Origin: Kalymmatonema gypsitolerans NIES-4073
Lineage (GTDB): Bacteria > Cyanobacteriota > Cyanobacteriia > Cyanobacteriales > Nostocaceae
DNA length: 64,000 nucleotides
Assembly (NCBI RefSeq): GCF_002368435.1
Contig: NZ_AP018264.1
Location: 170,763 to 234,762, forward strand
Direction: 5' to 3'
Made by a program: the position numbers and the translations under genes. Each line of letters opens with the position of its first letter. Position 1 is the stretch's first letter. Positions 7,699-16,778 of the stretch are shown here, piece by piece. The notes below the pieces were generated by a model that saw only the letters and a program-made list of their open reading frames with translations, was not told the origin of the DNA and made no database searches.

Positions 7699-9131
7699 TG
7701 TATACCGAAAATCTCACCTCTAACAACCAAATTTTAGATACTACAGCAGAGGTAACTGCGATGCCTTTGGCGGGCGTAGCCATCGTACCAGTGAGAGCTG
7801 CAAGCCAGGAAACTACTCACAACAAAACCAACCGAGGGCTTGAGTATCGGATAGAAAAATTTAATAAATTACGCTACCTGATGGTTGCAGGACTTATTGC
7901 TGGGCTTGCCCTACACGGATTAATCCGATATGGAGGTAGCTATAATATCGGCAGTCTCTTATTCGGCAATAAAGCGGTAGCTCAAACAGTTCCATCGAAG
8001 TATTCAAATTTGAACACTTCGATAAATAAGACAAAACAAGCCAAACAGCCACAGCCCGTTGCAACTAAATATGTCAATGGCGCACCTACTCCCGATTGGA
8101 GCAGTATCACGTTTAGAAATATGAAATTTGGCGGTGCTGGCAGTGTTGAATTTCCTAATATCAAAAACCCTGGTATGAAGGAGACACGCACCTGGAGTGC
8201 TGGACAAAGCCTTGCTGAAGTCATGGAACTGGGTGATTTTGAAGCAACCGAGTTCAATATTGAAGATTTCACGCTTGAAGATATCGCTGGCATCACGGGC
8301 ATTCAACTCGAAAATCTCAAACTGTCAGATTTTGAAACACTCGATTGGCAAACACTCGAAGACCTCGCCGAAGCAATTCCTAATTTAGAAGATTCAGAAG
8401 TCGGAGCCATCCCACCAATTCAAGAACTAGTGACCAAAGTTACAGGCAGCACTGCAAGCTACCAAACTGTTGGTGAGGTGCTGGACAATTATCCCCAACT
8501 GGGAGAAGTGGAACTTGGTGAGTATGTCAAACTTGATAAATATAAACTCACCAGCATCCCTGGTATTCAGAATGCACAGCTAAAGGACTTCACTAACTGG
8601 CAAAACACAACAATTGGTAAGGTTCCGGGATTAGCTGATGTACCGTTCGATCAGTTCCCCAGTGTTCCCATCCCTGATGTTAGCTTTATCGGCAAAGTAG
8701 ACTTACCCCTCGGTTCCCTTGAAAGCGGACGCTGGAAGTCTATATCTGGTAGCTATCAAGCTGGGTTTAATGTCCCGTGCGAGAAAACGTGCGGTCACAT
8801 TGAAGTTTCGGGTAGCGATATTGTAACTGGCGCACAATGGATGTCCGGTAAAGACCAAAAAGTTAAAGGCGGATTTGGCATCTTGGGCAGCCTCAACGGT
8901 GGCAAAGAACCCACAGGTCGTCACCCCTTTGGGAAATCATTTAAACAAGTCATCTGGGACATTAACGAAGCGGACGGCAGTATCACCACCGCAATGTTCT
9001 TCCGTATCTGCAAGCGGGGATGGGTTGACTTGGGTTGCTCGCCCTACTTCATTGGCCCAGTTCCCTTCTTCACCTACCGCGAGATAGACCCAATTATCCT
9101 TGGTACGCCCCTCACCGTACCTAAAAATTAA
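7698..9131 (+). CDS. Membrane-anchored protein of unknown function in the T4SS operon
   Basis: I do not recognise the family. The protein has 477 residues from the ATG at 7698, which overlaps the upstream stop by one base; a GTG three bases earlier is possible. One membrane segment lies near residues 54-75. A Leu/Asp/Glu-rich part follows, with loosely repeated units such as ELGDFEATEFNIEDF, then VGEVLDNYPQLGEV. The C-terminal domain has about five Cys (CEKTCGH, RICKRGWVDLGCSP), possibly disulfide-bonded outside the cytoplasm. Position between the core-complex genes and virD4 suggests a secretion or mating-pair component peculiar to cyanobacteria. Bases 7758-7775 in the coding region are a dispersed repeat. 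Confidence 0.6.
   Translation: MYTENLTSNNQILDTTAEVTAMPLAGVAIVPVRAASQETTHNKTNRGLEYRIEKFNKLRYLMVAGLIAGLALHGLIRYGGSYNIGSLLFGNKAVAQTVPSKYSNLNTSINKTKQAKQPQPVATKYVNGAPTPDWSSITFRNMKFGGAGSVEFPNIKNPGMKETRTWSAGQSLAEVMELGDFEATEFNIEDFTLEDIAGITGIQLENLKLSDFETLDWQTLEDLAEAIPNLEDSEVGAIPPIQELVTKVTGSTASYQTVGEVLDNYPQLGEVELGEYVKLDKYKLTSIPGIQNAQLKDFTNWQNTTIGKVPGLADVPFDQFPSVPIPDVSFIGKVDLPLGSLESGRWKSISGSYQAGFNVPCEKTCGHIEVSGSDIVTGAQWMSGKDQKVKGGFGILGSLNGGKEPTGRHPFGKSFKQVIWDINEADGSITTAMFFRICKRGWVDLGCSPYFIGPVPFFTYREIDPIILGTPLTVPKN
7758..7775 (+). repeat. 18-bp dispersed repeat, copy 1 (in coding sequence)
   Basis: GCGATGCCTTTGGCGGGC is found again, identical, at 56655-56672 in an intergenic stretch. Here it is translated as part of the unknown T4SS membrane protein (AMPLAG). 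Confidence 0.75.
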
Positions 9132-9206
9132 CAAGTAAAAAGGCAATCATAGAAGAATTTATCCTCTCTAATTTTTGACTTGAAGAGGACACACTAGACA
9201 ACCAAT

Positions 9207-9244
9207 GAAGAAATATGCAACTTCACTTCACCGCATATTTCTTC
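9207..9244. promoter_or_regulatory. 12-bp perfect inverted repeat ahead of virD4-like gene
   Basis: GAAGAAATATGC at 9207-9218 pairs perfectly with GCATATTTCTTC at 9233-9244 across a 14-nt spacer. It covers the earliest possible ATG of the coupling-protein gene (9215), which argues for the downstream ATG at 9275. It could be an operator or an RNA hairpin. Confidence 0.6.
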
Positions 9245-9274
9245 GATTTCCTCATGCAATTAACACAGATTAAT

Positions 9275-11041
9275 ATGAATAATTATCTGTTTGCAACTGC
9301 TAAAACTAAGACAGTTAGAGAAGTAAAAGCTGCTCATAAAAATAGCAATACTGACTTTAGTAAGTATACAGATAAGCTCATGTCACCTCAAGGTTTGGCA
9401 CTGGCCGGGGGAATTGGCTTATTGTTGCTTTTACAGCTTTTTAGTAATGGTAAAAAAGGCAAGCTTGCTACTAGCTATTGGGGTGGAGCAAAGGAAACCG
9501 CTCAAGCTAAGAAAAAAGCCCTCAAGCAAATCGTCGCTCCTAAATGTGATAGTGCCAGTTTATATATTGGAGTACATAGATACAAGGGTCAAAAATTACC
9601 CCAAGGAAGTGGGGGAGTTCCAGTTTATGTACCCGATGTCCAACGCGGAACTGCTGTAATTGGCGCACCTGGTAGCGGTAAATCATTCTCGGCTATCAAC
9701 CCGATGATTTACTCAGCAATTGACCAAGGTTTTGGTATAGTATTATACGATTTTAAGTATGCCAGTCAAGCCAAAATTGCCAGTTATGCCAAATCCAAGG
9801 GGTATGACGTACATATCTTTGCACCGGGATTTCCCGAATCAGAGGTATGTAACCCAATCGATTTTTTACGCGACAGTAGCGATGCTGAAACTGCACGGCA
9901 GTTAGCTACGGTAATTAACAAAAACTTCCGCCTGTTAGGTAATGCATCTGAGGATGCCTTCTTTGGCCCCGCCGGCGACCAGTTGACGCAGGCTATTTTA
10001 ATGCTAACCAAAGAGTTTGGCGACCGCGCTGATATTATGACGGCTGCGGCAATACTTTCTAGCGAGAAGATGGTCGAACGCTTGATGGCAGCCGAACTAA
10101 ACCCTTGGATTAGAATAGCTTTTGGTCAATTATTTAGCTCGGCTGGCTCAGAGAAAACTGTAGCGGGTATCGCTGGTAGTGCTTCATTGATGTTCACCCG
10201 GTTCATGGCAAGGGGTACATTGGGATGCTTTGTTGGTAAAACAACCTTGCCCCTGGAGGTAAAACGCAAACAGATGATTATCTTCGGGTTAGACCGCGAA
10301 CGCCGCGATGCTGTCAGCCCCCTGATGACTAGTATTCTTCACATGGTAGTTTCCCGCAGTATTGCCAAAAAACGTAAGGAAGACGGCCCATTAGTAGTGT
10401 GTCTTGACGAGTTGCCAAGTATCTTCCTTCCAGATTTATTTAGATGGCTTAACGAATCTCGTTCCGAAGGATTCTGCGGTATCCTGGGTTGGCAAAATAT
10501 GGGTCAGCTTGAAAAGATTTATGGTAAAGAAATCTCTAAAGCTATCCTTGGTGCGTGCGGTACAAAATTTGTTTTTAATCCTGGTGAAGAAGAATCAGCA
10601 CGATTATTTTCTGCATATTTAGGTGAAGAGGAAATTAAATATAAACAAAAATCTCGCTCAACGGGAGGGGGTAAATCCAGCACATCTATCAGCGAACAAG
10701 AACGGACTCGTAAGCTATTCGAGCCAGCCCAATTCCTCAAATTACCACCTGGGAAATGTCTATTTATCAACCCGGCTTATAGTAATAAAAATGAGGGTTC
10801 AGTACCACTATTAAAAAATATCAAAATCCCCAAACATATCATTGGATTAGAACAAGAAAATGACGCTAACTGGGATAAACTCATCAAAGAGCTTGCTAGG
10901 AAAAGTACCCAGAAAAAACCGACACAGGAAGATTTAGATTTACGAGTCAAAGAAGTCGCTCGGAAGTTTCCTATCCCACAAGCACCAGTACAAGCAGGCA
11001 ATGCACCGTTACCTGTTGATGCGTACAAGAGCTTTTTCTAA
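9275..11041 (+). CDS. virD4: VirD4/TraG-type coupling ATPase
   Basis: A 588-residue protein from the ATG at 9275; an in-frame ATG at 9215 would add 20 residues but lies in an inverted repeat. Near the N-terminus is one hydrophobic segment (LALAGGIGLLLLLQLF). Walker A GAPGSGKS is at residues 130-137, and a Walker B strand LVVCLDELPS lies near residue 375. These features, with the SEGFCGILGWQNMGQL stretch, identify a VirD4/TraG/TraD coupling protein that links the DNA-relaxase complex to the secretion channel. It has only one clear N-terminal TM, where many family members have two. Confidence 0.85.
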   Translation: MNNYLFATAKTKTVREVKAAHKNSNTDFSKYTDKLMSPQGLALAGGIGLLLLLQLFSNGKKGKLATSYWGGAKETAQAKKKALKQIVAPKCDSASLYIGVHRYKGQKLPQGSGGVPVYVPDVQRGTAVIGAPGSGKSFSAINPMIYSAIDQGFGIVLYDFKYASQAKIASYAKSKGYDVHIFAPGFPESEVCNPIDFLRDSSDAETARQLATVINKNFRLLGNASEDAFFGPAGDQLTQAILMLTKEFGDRADIMTAAAILSSEKMVERLMAAELNPWIRIAFGQLFSSAGSEKTVAGIAGSASLMFTRFMARGTLGCFVGKTTLPLEVKRKQMIIFGLDRERRDAVSPLMTSILHMVVSRSIAKKRKEDGPLVVCLDELPSIFLPDLFRWLNESRSEGFCGILGWQNMGQLEKIYGKEISKAILGACGTKFVFNPGEEESARLFSAYLGEEEIKYKQKSRSTGGGKSSTSISEQERTRKLFEPAQFLKLPPGKCLFINPAYSNKNEGSVPLLKNIKIPKHIIGLEQENDANWDKLIKELARKSTQKKPTQEDLDLRVKEVARKFPIPQAPVQAGNAPLPVDAYKSFF

Positions 11042-11127
11042 AAACTTTAAGTTTAATGACCAACTGGTTTTTATAAAGCACAGTCAGACTGTTTGAATTT
11101 ATAAAGTATTTTCACCACATCTAATAT

Positions 11128-13617
11128 ATGTTTGACCCTAGACACACTCAAATTAATGAATCATATTTAGGTACAGCCGATACTGCAATTCAAACAAGTC
11201 GAGAATTAAGTAAAAGCCTCATCAATGCACTTACTAAGATAACTAAAGTAATTCTCGAAAAACTCAAAGAAGCTCAAGAAGCAAGTAAAATTGCCGTTGA
11301 AGTTGGCAAAGACATTTACAACCTTGTACCTGATGAATCTACCCCTGGTGCATATAAATGGGAAAAGGTAGATTTAACCAGCCAAAGTATAAAAAGCAAT
11401 CAAGAAACTAATATTGTGTTAATGCCCGATTTATTAGTAGAAGGTCAATACACAATAGAAACTGAACCTTTTACTGACTATCAAGCACAAACAATTGCTG
11501 CAAGATTAGTAGAAGATGTACCTAATTTCAATAGTGATTATCAGCAAACAAGTGATAATACTCTAAAAATTACAGCTTATCTAGAGTCAGATGGTTCAGC
11601 AAAACAAATCGTTATCTACGAACAAAATAGCGAAGGTAAATGTACAACTAATCTCGTCACTGGAATACTTACTCCAGATGAAATAATAGATGTAGCAAGT
11701 GAACCACTAGTTAAGTTACTACCTCCATCTGCTGACATTATTAACAATCATAAAGATACAAAAGACTTATTATTTGATAACGGCAACCCAGATGTAACAA
11801 AAGTAACTGCATCCTTAGATAATTTATCAGTAATATTGAACGAAGATAATCAACCATTAAATTCTGAAATTGTAACTACACCAGTTAACTTGGATTACGA
11901 AGCAGAGGAAGCTGCGGTAGGTTTTATAAATGATATCGACATTAGTAATCCACCCGACTTTGACTCCCCACCAGATGTTAATTATTATCAGTCTCCTGTA
12001 GTCAAAAACTATCCTGAATCAGTAGAGCAGACACTCAACGAACAATCTGAAACTAAGATTCAAGCAGTCGAATCAAATACTTCACAACAGTTACCACAAG
12101 ATGAAAACAGCGAAAACAGTTCGTCTATAAATCAAGAAATTAACTTATCTGTTGAAATAGAGGTAGATGACAGGTTTGGAGATGATGTGGTCAATAATCT
12201 TCAAGAAGAAATCGCACAGTCCGAAGAAACTATTCAAATTCAACCGATAGTTACTAGTAACCCTCAATTTCAAAATCAAGCTGGAGAGGAGGTAAATGAA
12301 AATGTAAATCCCAATCAGTTTTTTGCACAAGAGCCAGAGGAGCAAACGACTAATAATCGAAAAAAATATGCACCTAAGTTTACGTATCAAGATGTAGAGC
12401 CAGCAGCACAACAGTGGGCGCGTCAGGTTGAAGTACCTATTTATCAAATAAATAATAAACAAGCGCGGGAAGAACGTTACAACGGGGAAAATAAAGACAT
12501 TGCTGAAACTGCGATCGCAATGCTAAAAAAATACGGCACTCTTGAACAAGATGGTTCACGTATTTACCGTAGCGATACATTTGTGATTCGCCAACAGGGA
12601 GACACTGTTAGCATTCACCGCCGCAGTGATGAACTATTTGGGTGGGAGAACTCTTTGATGGATTTTAAACTCAACAAAAAAGAGGAACCCAAAATCACGA
12701 AAAAGCCGACAGAGATGTTACCTGTTGAACGTCAGGAGTTTCTGATTGTGGCAGAATACTTAGGCGACAATGGCAAGCTACCTGACCTCAACAATGCAGA
12801 TATCCGTGATGTAGCAAACAGCTTGGGAAGTCTTGCACCTGCCGGCACGATTAAAACGCTGGAAGTATTTAAACAAAATGAGATGTTACACACCCTGAAT
12901 AATGTCCTCATCCAGGCTGATAAGGAGGAACTTACAGTAGGTGAATTTACCATCAAGCGATCGCGCAACCCCGAAAAAAATCGAGCCAGCTTGCAATTAT
13001 TTAAAACTACCGAAGAAAAAGGTACTCAGGAACTTGTCCGGTTTGATCTAACTAAAACCGAAGCTGGCATTACCAAAGAAGTTAGCAAGATGAACATCTC
13101 TGAGTACGACATCAACCAAATTCAGTTTATTGCCCAAAACGCCGGCAAACTCAACCTGGAACACATCTTTGGTGACGAACAATCTACTCCCAGCACCACA
13201 TCTGCACCCAAAAAACGAGTAATACAAGCAGTTGGCGATTTGCCTGTCACAGTTCACCCTTACATCGCCAAGGAATGGGCAAATATGGTCAAGCATGGTG
13301 GCCCTGGCTGGGGAGGGGCAATGAATCAAGGCAATGAAGAAATTCTTCAACGGATAAATGAGAACAACGGCAAGTTACCAATTGCCGACCAGCGAGAGAT
13401 GTACTTCAAGATTATGACCCATAAGGCAACTGAGGCACAAAAGCAAGGAGAAACAGTCGTCGATTTTGTTCCGCTTAAAGATATTATGAATGACTTACAA
13501 GTATGGCGAGGAGAAGAAATTCGGCAGCAATATACCCCTACTGAACACATACCCTCCCCTCAAAAGCAAACTGTCGCTGCTGCACCTAAAACCAAGTCAA
13601 GAGAAGTTGAACTATAA
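11128..13617 (+). CDS. Large unknown protein following the coupling ATPase
   Basis: Not recognised. The 829-residue protein has an amphipathic helical N-terminus (about residues 15-70), an acidic Asn/Gln/Glu-rich middle of low complexity (about 180-410) and a more structured C-terminal half. The C-terminal half seems to hold two related modules. One runs from IAETAIAMLKKYGTLEQ to RIYRSDTFVIRQQ, the other from FLIVAEYLGDNGKLP to LTVGEFTIKRSRN. No relaxase HUH motif or Walker site is visible. Position just after virD4 suggests a role in DNA processing or an effector cargo, but that is context only. Confidence 0.65.
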   Translation: MFDPRHTQINESYLGTADTAIQTSRELSKSLINALTKITKVILEKLKEAQEASKIAVEVGKDIYNLVPDESTPGAYKWEKVDLTSQSIKSNQETNIVLMPDLLVEGQYTIETEPFTDYQAQTIAARLVEDVPNFNSDYQQTSDNTLKITAYLESDGSAKQIVIYEQNSEGKCTTNLVTGILTPDEIIDVASEPLVKLLPPSADIINNHKDTKDLLFDNGNPDVTKVTASLDNLSVILNEDNQPLNSEIVTTPVNLDYEAEEAAVGFINDIDISNPPDFDSPPDVNYYQSPVVKNYPESVEQTLNEQSETKIQAVESNTSQQLPQDENSENSSSINQEINLSVEIEVDDRFGDDVVNNLQEEIAQSEETIQIQPIVTSNPQFQNQAGEEVNENVNPNQFFAQEPEEQTTNNRKKYAPKFTYQDVEPAAQQWARQVEVPIYQINNKQAREERYNGENKDIAETAIAMLKKYGTLEQDGSRIYRSDTFVIRQQGDTVSIHRRSDELFGWENSLMDFKLNKKEEPKITKKPTEMLPVERQEFLIVAEYLGDNGKLPDLNNADIRDVANSLGSLAPAGTIKTLEVFKQNEMLHTLNNVLIQADKEELTVGEFTIKRSRNPEKNRASLQLFKTTEEKGTQELVRFDLTKTEAGITKEVSKMNISEYDINQIQFIAQNAGKLNLEHIFGDEQSTPSTTSAPKKRVIQAVGDLPVTVHPYIAKEWANMVKHGGPGWGGAMNQGNEEILQRINENNGKLPIADQREMYFKIMTHKATEAQKQGETVVDFVPLKDIMNDLQVWRGEEIRQQYTPTEHIPSPQKQTVAAAPKTKSREVEL

Positions 13618-13833
13618 ATTACCCGTCACCAAGTTTGCAAAGTTGCATTGGCAATATAAAAACTTGGGTTTAGAAGTTACGCAAATTTACATCAGTTGTA
13701 AATTTCAACTCAACAAGCTTTTCATTTATTTTAATGATTAGTTTATTGTTTTAAATAACACAATATAAGGGGAAATTACTACGCAAAGCTCACGCAGATA
13801 CTCAATGTAGTATTTCAAGCGAAAAATCAAAAA

Positions 13834-14718
13834 GTGAGCTTAACATCTGAATTAAAAAATAGAAATTCACCTATAAGGGCATGGTTTGACTCTAGACTAA
13901 ACCAAACAGTTATTAGAATGATTACTAGCCATAATCAACTATTAGAAAAACAAGAAATTATCAGACCAGTTGATGGTGTAGATTTTCCATTAGTAGGAAA
14001 TGCGATCGCCAAAGCACTTGCTAAGTATCTAGGAAGCATCTATGAAGATAAAAGATGGTTTACTAATTGTCTTGCTCAGGTTGGAGCCAAAGCTCTCAAA
14101 ATAGAATATGCTTTTGATTACTGCATTACAAATTCAACTTCCCTTGAAGAAGAAGCTCTAAAGTGTATGCTACTGGGTGCGTTAGAAAATTATGCACGCA
14201 GCCGTAACATTCATGAAATTATTCAACCTTTTCTCCAAGGAGAAAAAAGCCTTCAACTTGAATCAGAATATTTCAAAAAATGGCTTCCTACTATCCAAGA
14301 TACATCTCAAATTATCGGTATTTTACCCCGTACTTGGCAAACTGTAGCTAATCAAGTAAGTGGAAATATCACCTGCAATGCTTCATACCCTTTAAGTGAA
14401 TATCTTGGAGGTGCTGATTGCCAGATAATTGCTGGAAATACTCTCATCGATGTACGAACAACTGCTAAAAAGCGTCCCTTCTCTCTAGAAAATTTTTACC
14501 AACAAATTAGTTACGTCCTGCTTGATAGCAATGATACCTATAGTATCAATCAACTGGTCTGGTTTTACAGCCGCCAACAGTCGGTATTCTTCTATCCTAC
14601 TGACAAAATATTCCGCGACTTGCAAGCAACAAGAGAAGAATTTAAGAAAATGATTCTTGATAACTATCACACAAATAGGCTAGCAGAAAAAAATAAGTGT
14701 TTATATCTTCCCCAGTAA
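13834..14718 (+). CDS. Unknown protein with PD-(D/E)XK-like nuclease signature
   Basis: A 294-residue protein with a GTG start at 13834. The segment GGADCQIIAGNTLIDVRTTAKK places D195, D206 and a basic residue (R208, with K212 close by) in the spacing of the D...(D/E)XK core of restriction-like nucleases. The usual Lys after D-x is Arg here, so activity is doubtful. The helix after it (FYQQISYVLLDS) fits the fold. The function is not known; phage, restriction or plasmid-maintenance roles are possible. It lies 215 nt after the conjugation operon and probably has its own promoter. Confidence 0.6.
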   Translation: MSLTSELKNRNSPIRAWFDSRLNQTVIRMITSHNQLLEKQEIIRPVDGVDFPLVGNAIAKALAKYLGSIYEDKRWFTNCLAQVGAKALKIEYAFDYCITNSTSLEEEALKCMLLGALENYARSRNIHEIIQPFLQGEKSLQLESEYFKKWLPTIQDTSQIIGILPRTWQTVANQVSGNITCNASYPLSEYLGGADCQIIAGNTLIDVRTTAKKRPFSLENFYQQISYVLLDSNDTYSINQLVWFYSRQQSVFFYPTDKIFRDLQATREEFKKMILDNYHTNRLAEKNKCLYLPQ

Positions 14719-14903
14719 GGATAAAAATATGATTCAAGACTTTCAACTTTCAACTCAATCCTAGCTTCAATATCCACTTCGATGGTATGAAGTATCACGC
14801 CAAGATTCACTTTGATGATGCTTTTGAAACTGAAGCAGAAGAAATTGCAGCAAGTGATATTAGCTCTCTTGCTGCTAAAGTCTCTAACCGTTGGCGAAAG
14901 TAT

Positions 14904-15226
14904 GAGTTAGTCCACAAAGAAGGTAATCGGCTTTTTAATTCTGGAAATTCCAATCTTACATATCTTGAGCTAGCACCTTTAAATCTCTTAACCGCTCGAT
15001 GCACTCCAAACTGTGGGTCTACCTCAATCAATAAATGCACATGGTCTGGCATTATCTCCATTTCTAGAATTTCTACATTAATATCAAGTGCTATTTGTGC
15101 TATTAATTCTTTAAGTCTCGAAGTAATAGCAGTAACCAGTACCTTTTGCCTGTATTTTTGACAAGAAATAACGTGGTATTTGCACGAATAAACAACATTG
15201 CATCTATAATGATAAAATACAGAGAA
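14904..15226 (-). pseudogene. tnpA: Truncated TnpA (Y1/HUH transposase) remnant
   Basis: Minus-strand frame from near 15226 to 14904 encodes YSCKYHVISCQKYRQKVLV, then MPDHVHLLIEVDPQFGVHRAV, then SLWTNSYF. This is the core of an IS200/IS605 TnpA with the HVH metal-binding pair. There is no start codon between the upstream stop (15227-15229) and the conserved N-terminus. The C-terminal part with the catalytic Tyr is missing. Only a spurious ATG-initiated ORF from 15061 remains. TnpA is therefore inactive. Confidence 0.8.
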
Positions 15227-15257
15227 CTAATAAATAAGTATTGGAAGGTGATAAATT

Positions 15258-16778
15258 TTGACAGCAAAAACACCTAGTTTTATAACTGAAATTCCATTAA
15301 GAACAACCTCTAAAGACATGGCTGTACTTGCTGCCAGATTAGAAGCAGGAAGACAGTTGTATAACGCTGTATTGTCTGAAGGTTTAACTAGATTAGAATT
15401 AGTTCGTAATTCTGAACTATATAATCAAGCTAAACTAGTTCCAAAAACTAACAAAAAAGAACGTGATACAGCTTTTAAAAAAGCGCGTGAAGCTTATAGA
15501 TTTAGCGATTATGATTTACAATATTTTGCCAATGCAATAGCTATAGCTAGTGTTTGGATTAAATCAAATCTTGACGCTCAAACTATTCAAAAAATAGCAA
15601 CCAGAGCGTTTAAAACTTTAGAAAGATTAATTTATGGAAAAGCTAATAAAGCTAGATTTAAACAAAAAGGACAGTTTGCGTCTTTAGAAGGTAAAACTAA
15701 CAAGCAAGGTATTCGCTGGACTGGTTCTAGTGTTGAATGGTTAGGGTTAAAACTTTCGGGAATTATTGATAGTAATGACCCTGTATTATTACATGGTTTA
15801 AATTCTAGGATTAAATATGTTCGCTTAGTGCGTCGTATTATCAACCAAAAAACTTACTGGTACGCTCAGTTAGTTTGTGAAGGATTAGCTTATCAAAAGC
15901 CAAAAAATGTTATTGGTGATGGTATTGTTGGTATTGATTTAGGTGTTTCAACTGTTGCAATAGTTGGAGATAATCAAACTATTTGGCAACCATTCGCTGA
16001 AGAATTAACTTCTAAGCAAAAGAAAATTAGAAGATTACAGCGAAAGATGGACAGACAAAGACGCGCCAACAATCCTGATAATTTTAATCCCAATGGCACT
16101 GTAAAAAAAGGTGTAAAACGCTGGCATACATCAAAACGATATAAAAAGACTGCTAACAAAAAACGTGAAATTGACCGCAAACAAGCAGGACACCGTAAGT
16201 CTTTGCACGGTCAATTAGTAAATCAAACATTAGCTTTAGGTAAAACAGTTAAGACTGAAAAAGTTAATGTTAAGGCTTGGCAGCAAATTTACGGTAAGTC
16301 AATAGGTTTTAAAGCACCATCAAGTTTTCAATCAGAACTAGTACGCAAGGCTGAAAGTGCTGGCGGTACAGTTCTAAAGTTCTCTACTCGAAAAACTGCA
16401 CTGTCTCAAACTTGTTTGTGTGGTAATAGGCAGAAAAAATCATTATCTCAACGTGTCCATAATTGCTCAGAATGTGGATTACGTATGCAACGAGATATTT
16501 TCTCTGCTTATTTGAGTAGGTACGTCGATCCAAAAACAGAAACTCTGTCAATCCCATCAGCTAGAAATGGTTGGTTAGGGATGGAACAATCCTTGCTAGA
16601 CGGTTGGCGGAGCGGGTCAAATCAATCAGCGAGAACTGCGACTAGTTCAAAGTCACCTATCAATAATGGGTCAGAGTTGATGTCTAGTAATCCAATAGCG
16701 CGTGAGGAGTCGGAGCCAGTGAGGGCAAACGAAACTTGCTACGCAAGTTGGAACCTCATGCCTTTAGGCATGGGATAG
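15258..16778 (+). CDS. tnpB: TnpB RNA-guided nuclease of the IS605 element
   Basis: A 506-residue TnpB beginning with TTG at 15258, seven bases after a GGAAGGTG ribosome-binding site. The RuvC triad is complete: D227 in GIDLGVST, E334 in KTEKVNVKAW and D413 in MQRDIFSAYLSR. Zinc-ribbon pairs CLCGN and CSECG lie between the last two. TnpB proteins are guided by an omega RNA from the 3' end of the element. Residues after about 430 overlap this RNA and right-end region and are Ser/Asn-rich, so they may not matter for catalysis. The protein looks functional although TnpA is dead. Confidence 0.9.
   Translation: MTAKTPSFITEIPLRTTSKDMAVLAARLEAGRQLYNAVLSEGLTRLELVRNSELYNQAKLVPKTNKKERDTAFKKAREAYRFSDYDLQYFANAIAIASVWIKSNLDAQTIQKIATRAFKTLERLIYGKANKARFKQKGQFASLEGKTNKQGIRWTGSSVEWLGLKLSGIIDSNDPVLLHGLNSRIKYVRLVRRIINQKTYWYAQLVCEGLAYQKPKNVIGDGIVGIDLGVSTVAIVGDNQTIWQPFAEELTSKQKKIRRLQRKMDRQRRANNPDNFNPNGTVKKGVKRWHTSKRYKKTANKKREIDRKQAGHRKSLHGQLVNQTLALGKTVKTEKVNVKAWQQIYGKSIGFKAPSSFQSELVRKAESAGGTVLKFSTRKTALSQTCLCGNRQKKSLSQRVHNCSECGLRMQRDIFSAYLSRYVDPKTETLSIPSARNGWLGMEQSLLDGWRSGSNQSARTATSSKSPINNGSELMSSNPIAREESEPVRANETCYASWNLMPLGMG
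16733..16775. other. Right-end hairpins of the IS605 element (omega-RNA 3' region)
   Basis: AACTTGCTACGCAAGTT (16733-16749) and CATGCCTTTAGGCATG (16757-16772) form two short perfect hairpins just before the TAGTTCA end. Such imperfect or perfect hairpins mark the right end of IS605 elements and the scaffold of the TnpB guide RNA. The guide would be read from the flanking host sequence starting near 16784. Confidence 0.65.

Noticed and set aside
14807..15061. An 84-codon minus-strand ORF as a complete TnpA
   Set aside because: It lacks the N-terminal block and the catalytic Tyr region, and its last part is antisense to the host gene; it is a fragment.
14787..15161. A 124-codon plus-strand ORF across the IS605 left junction
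   Set aside because: Only its first 39 codons belong to the split host gene; the rest is antisense to tnpA.
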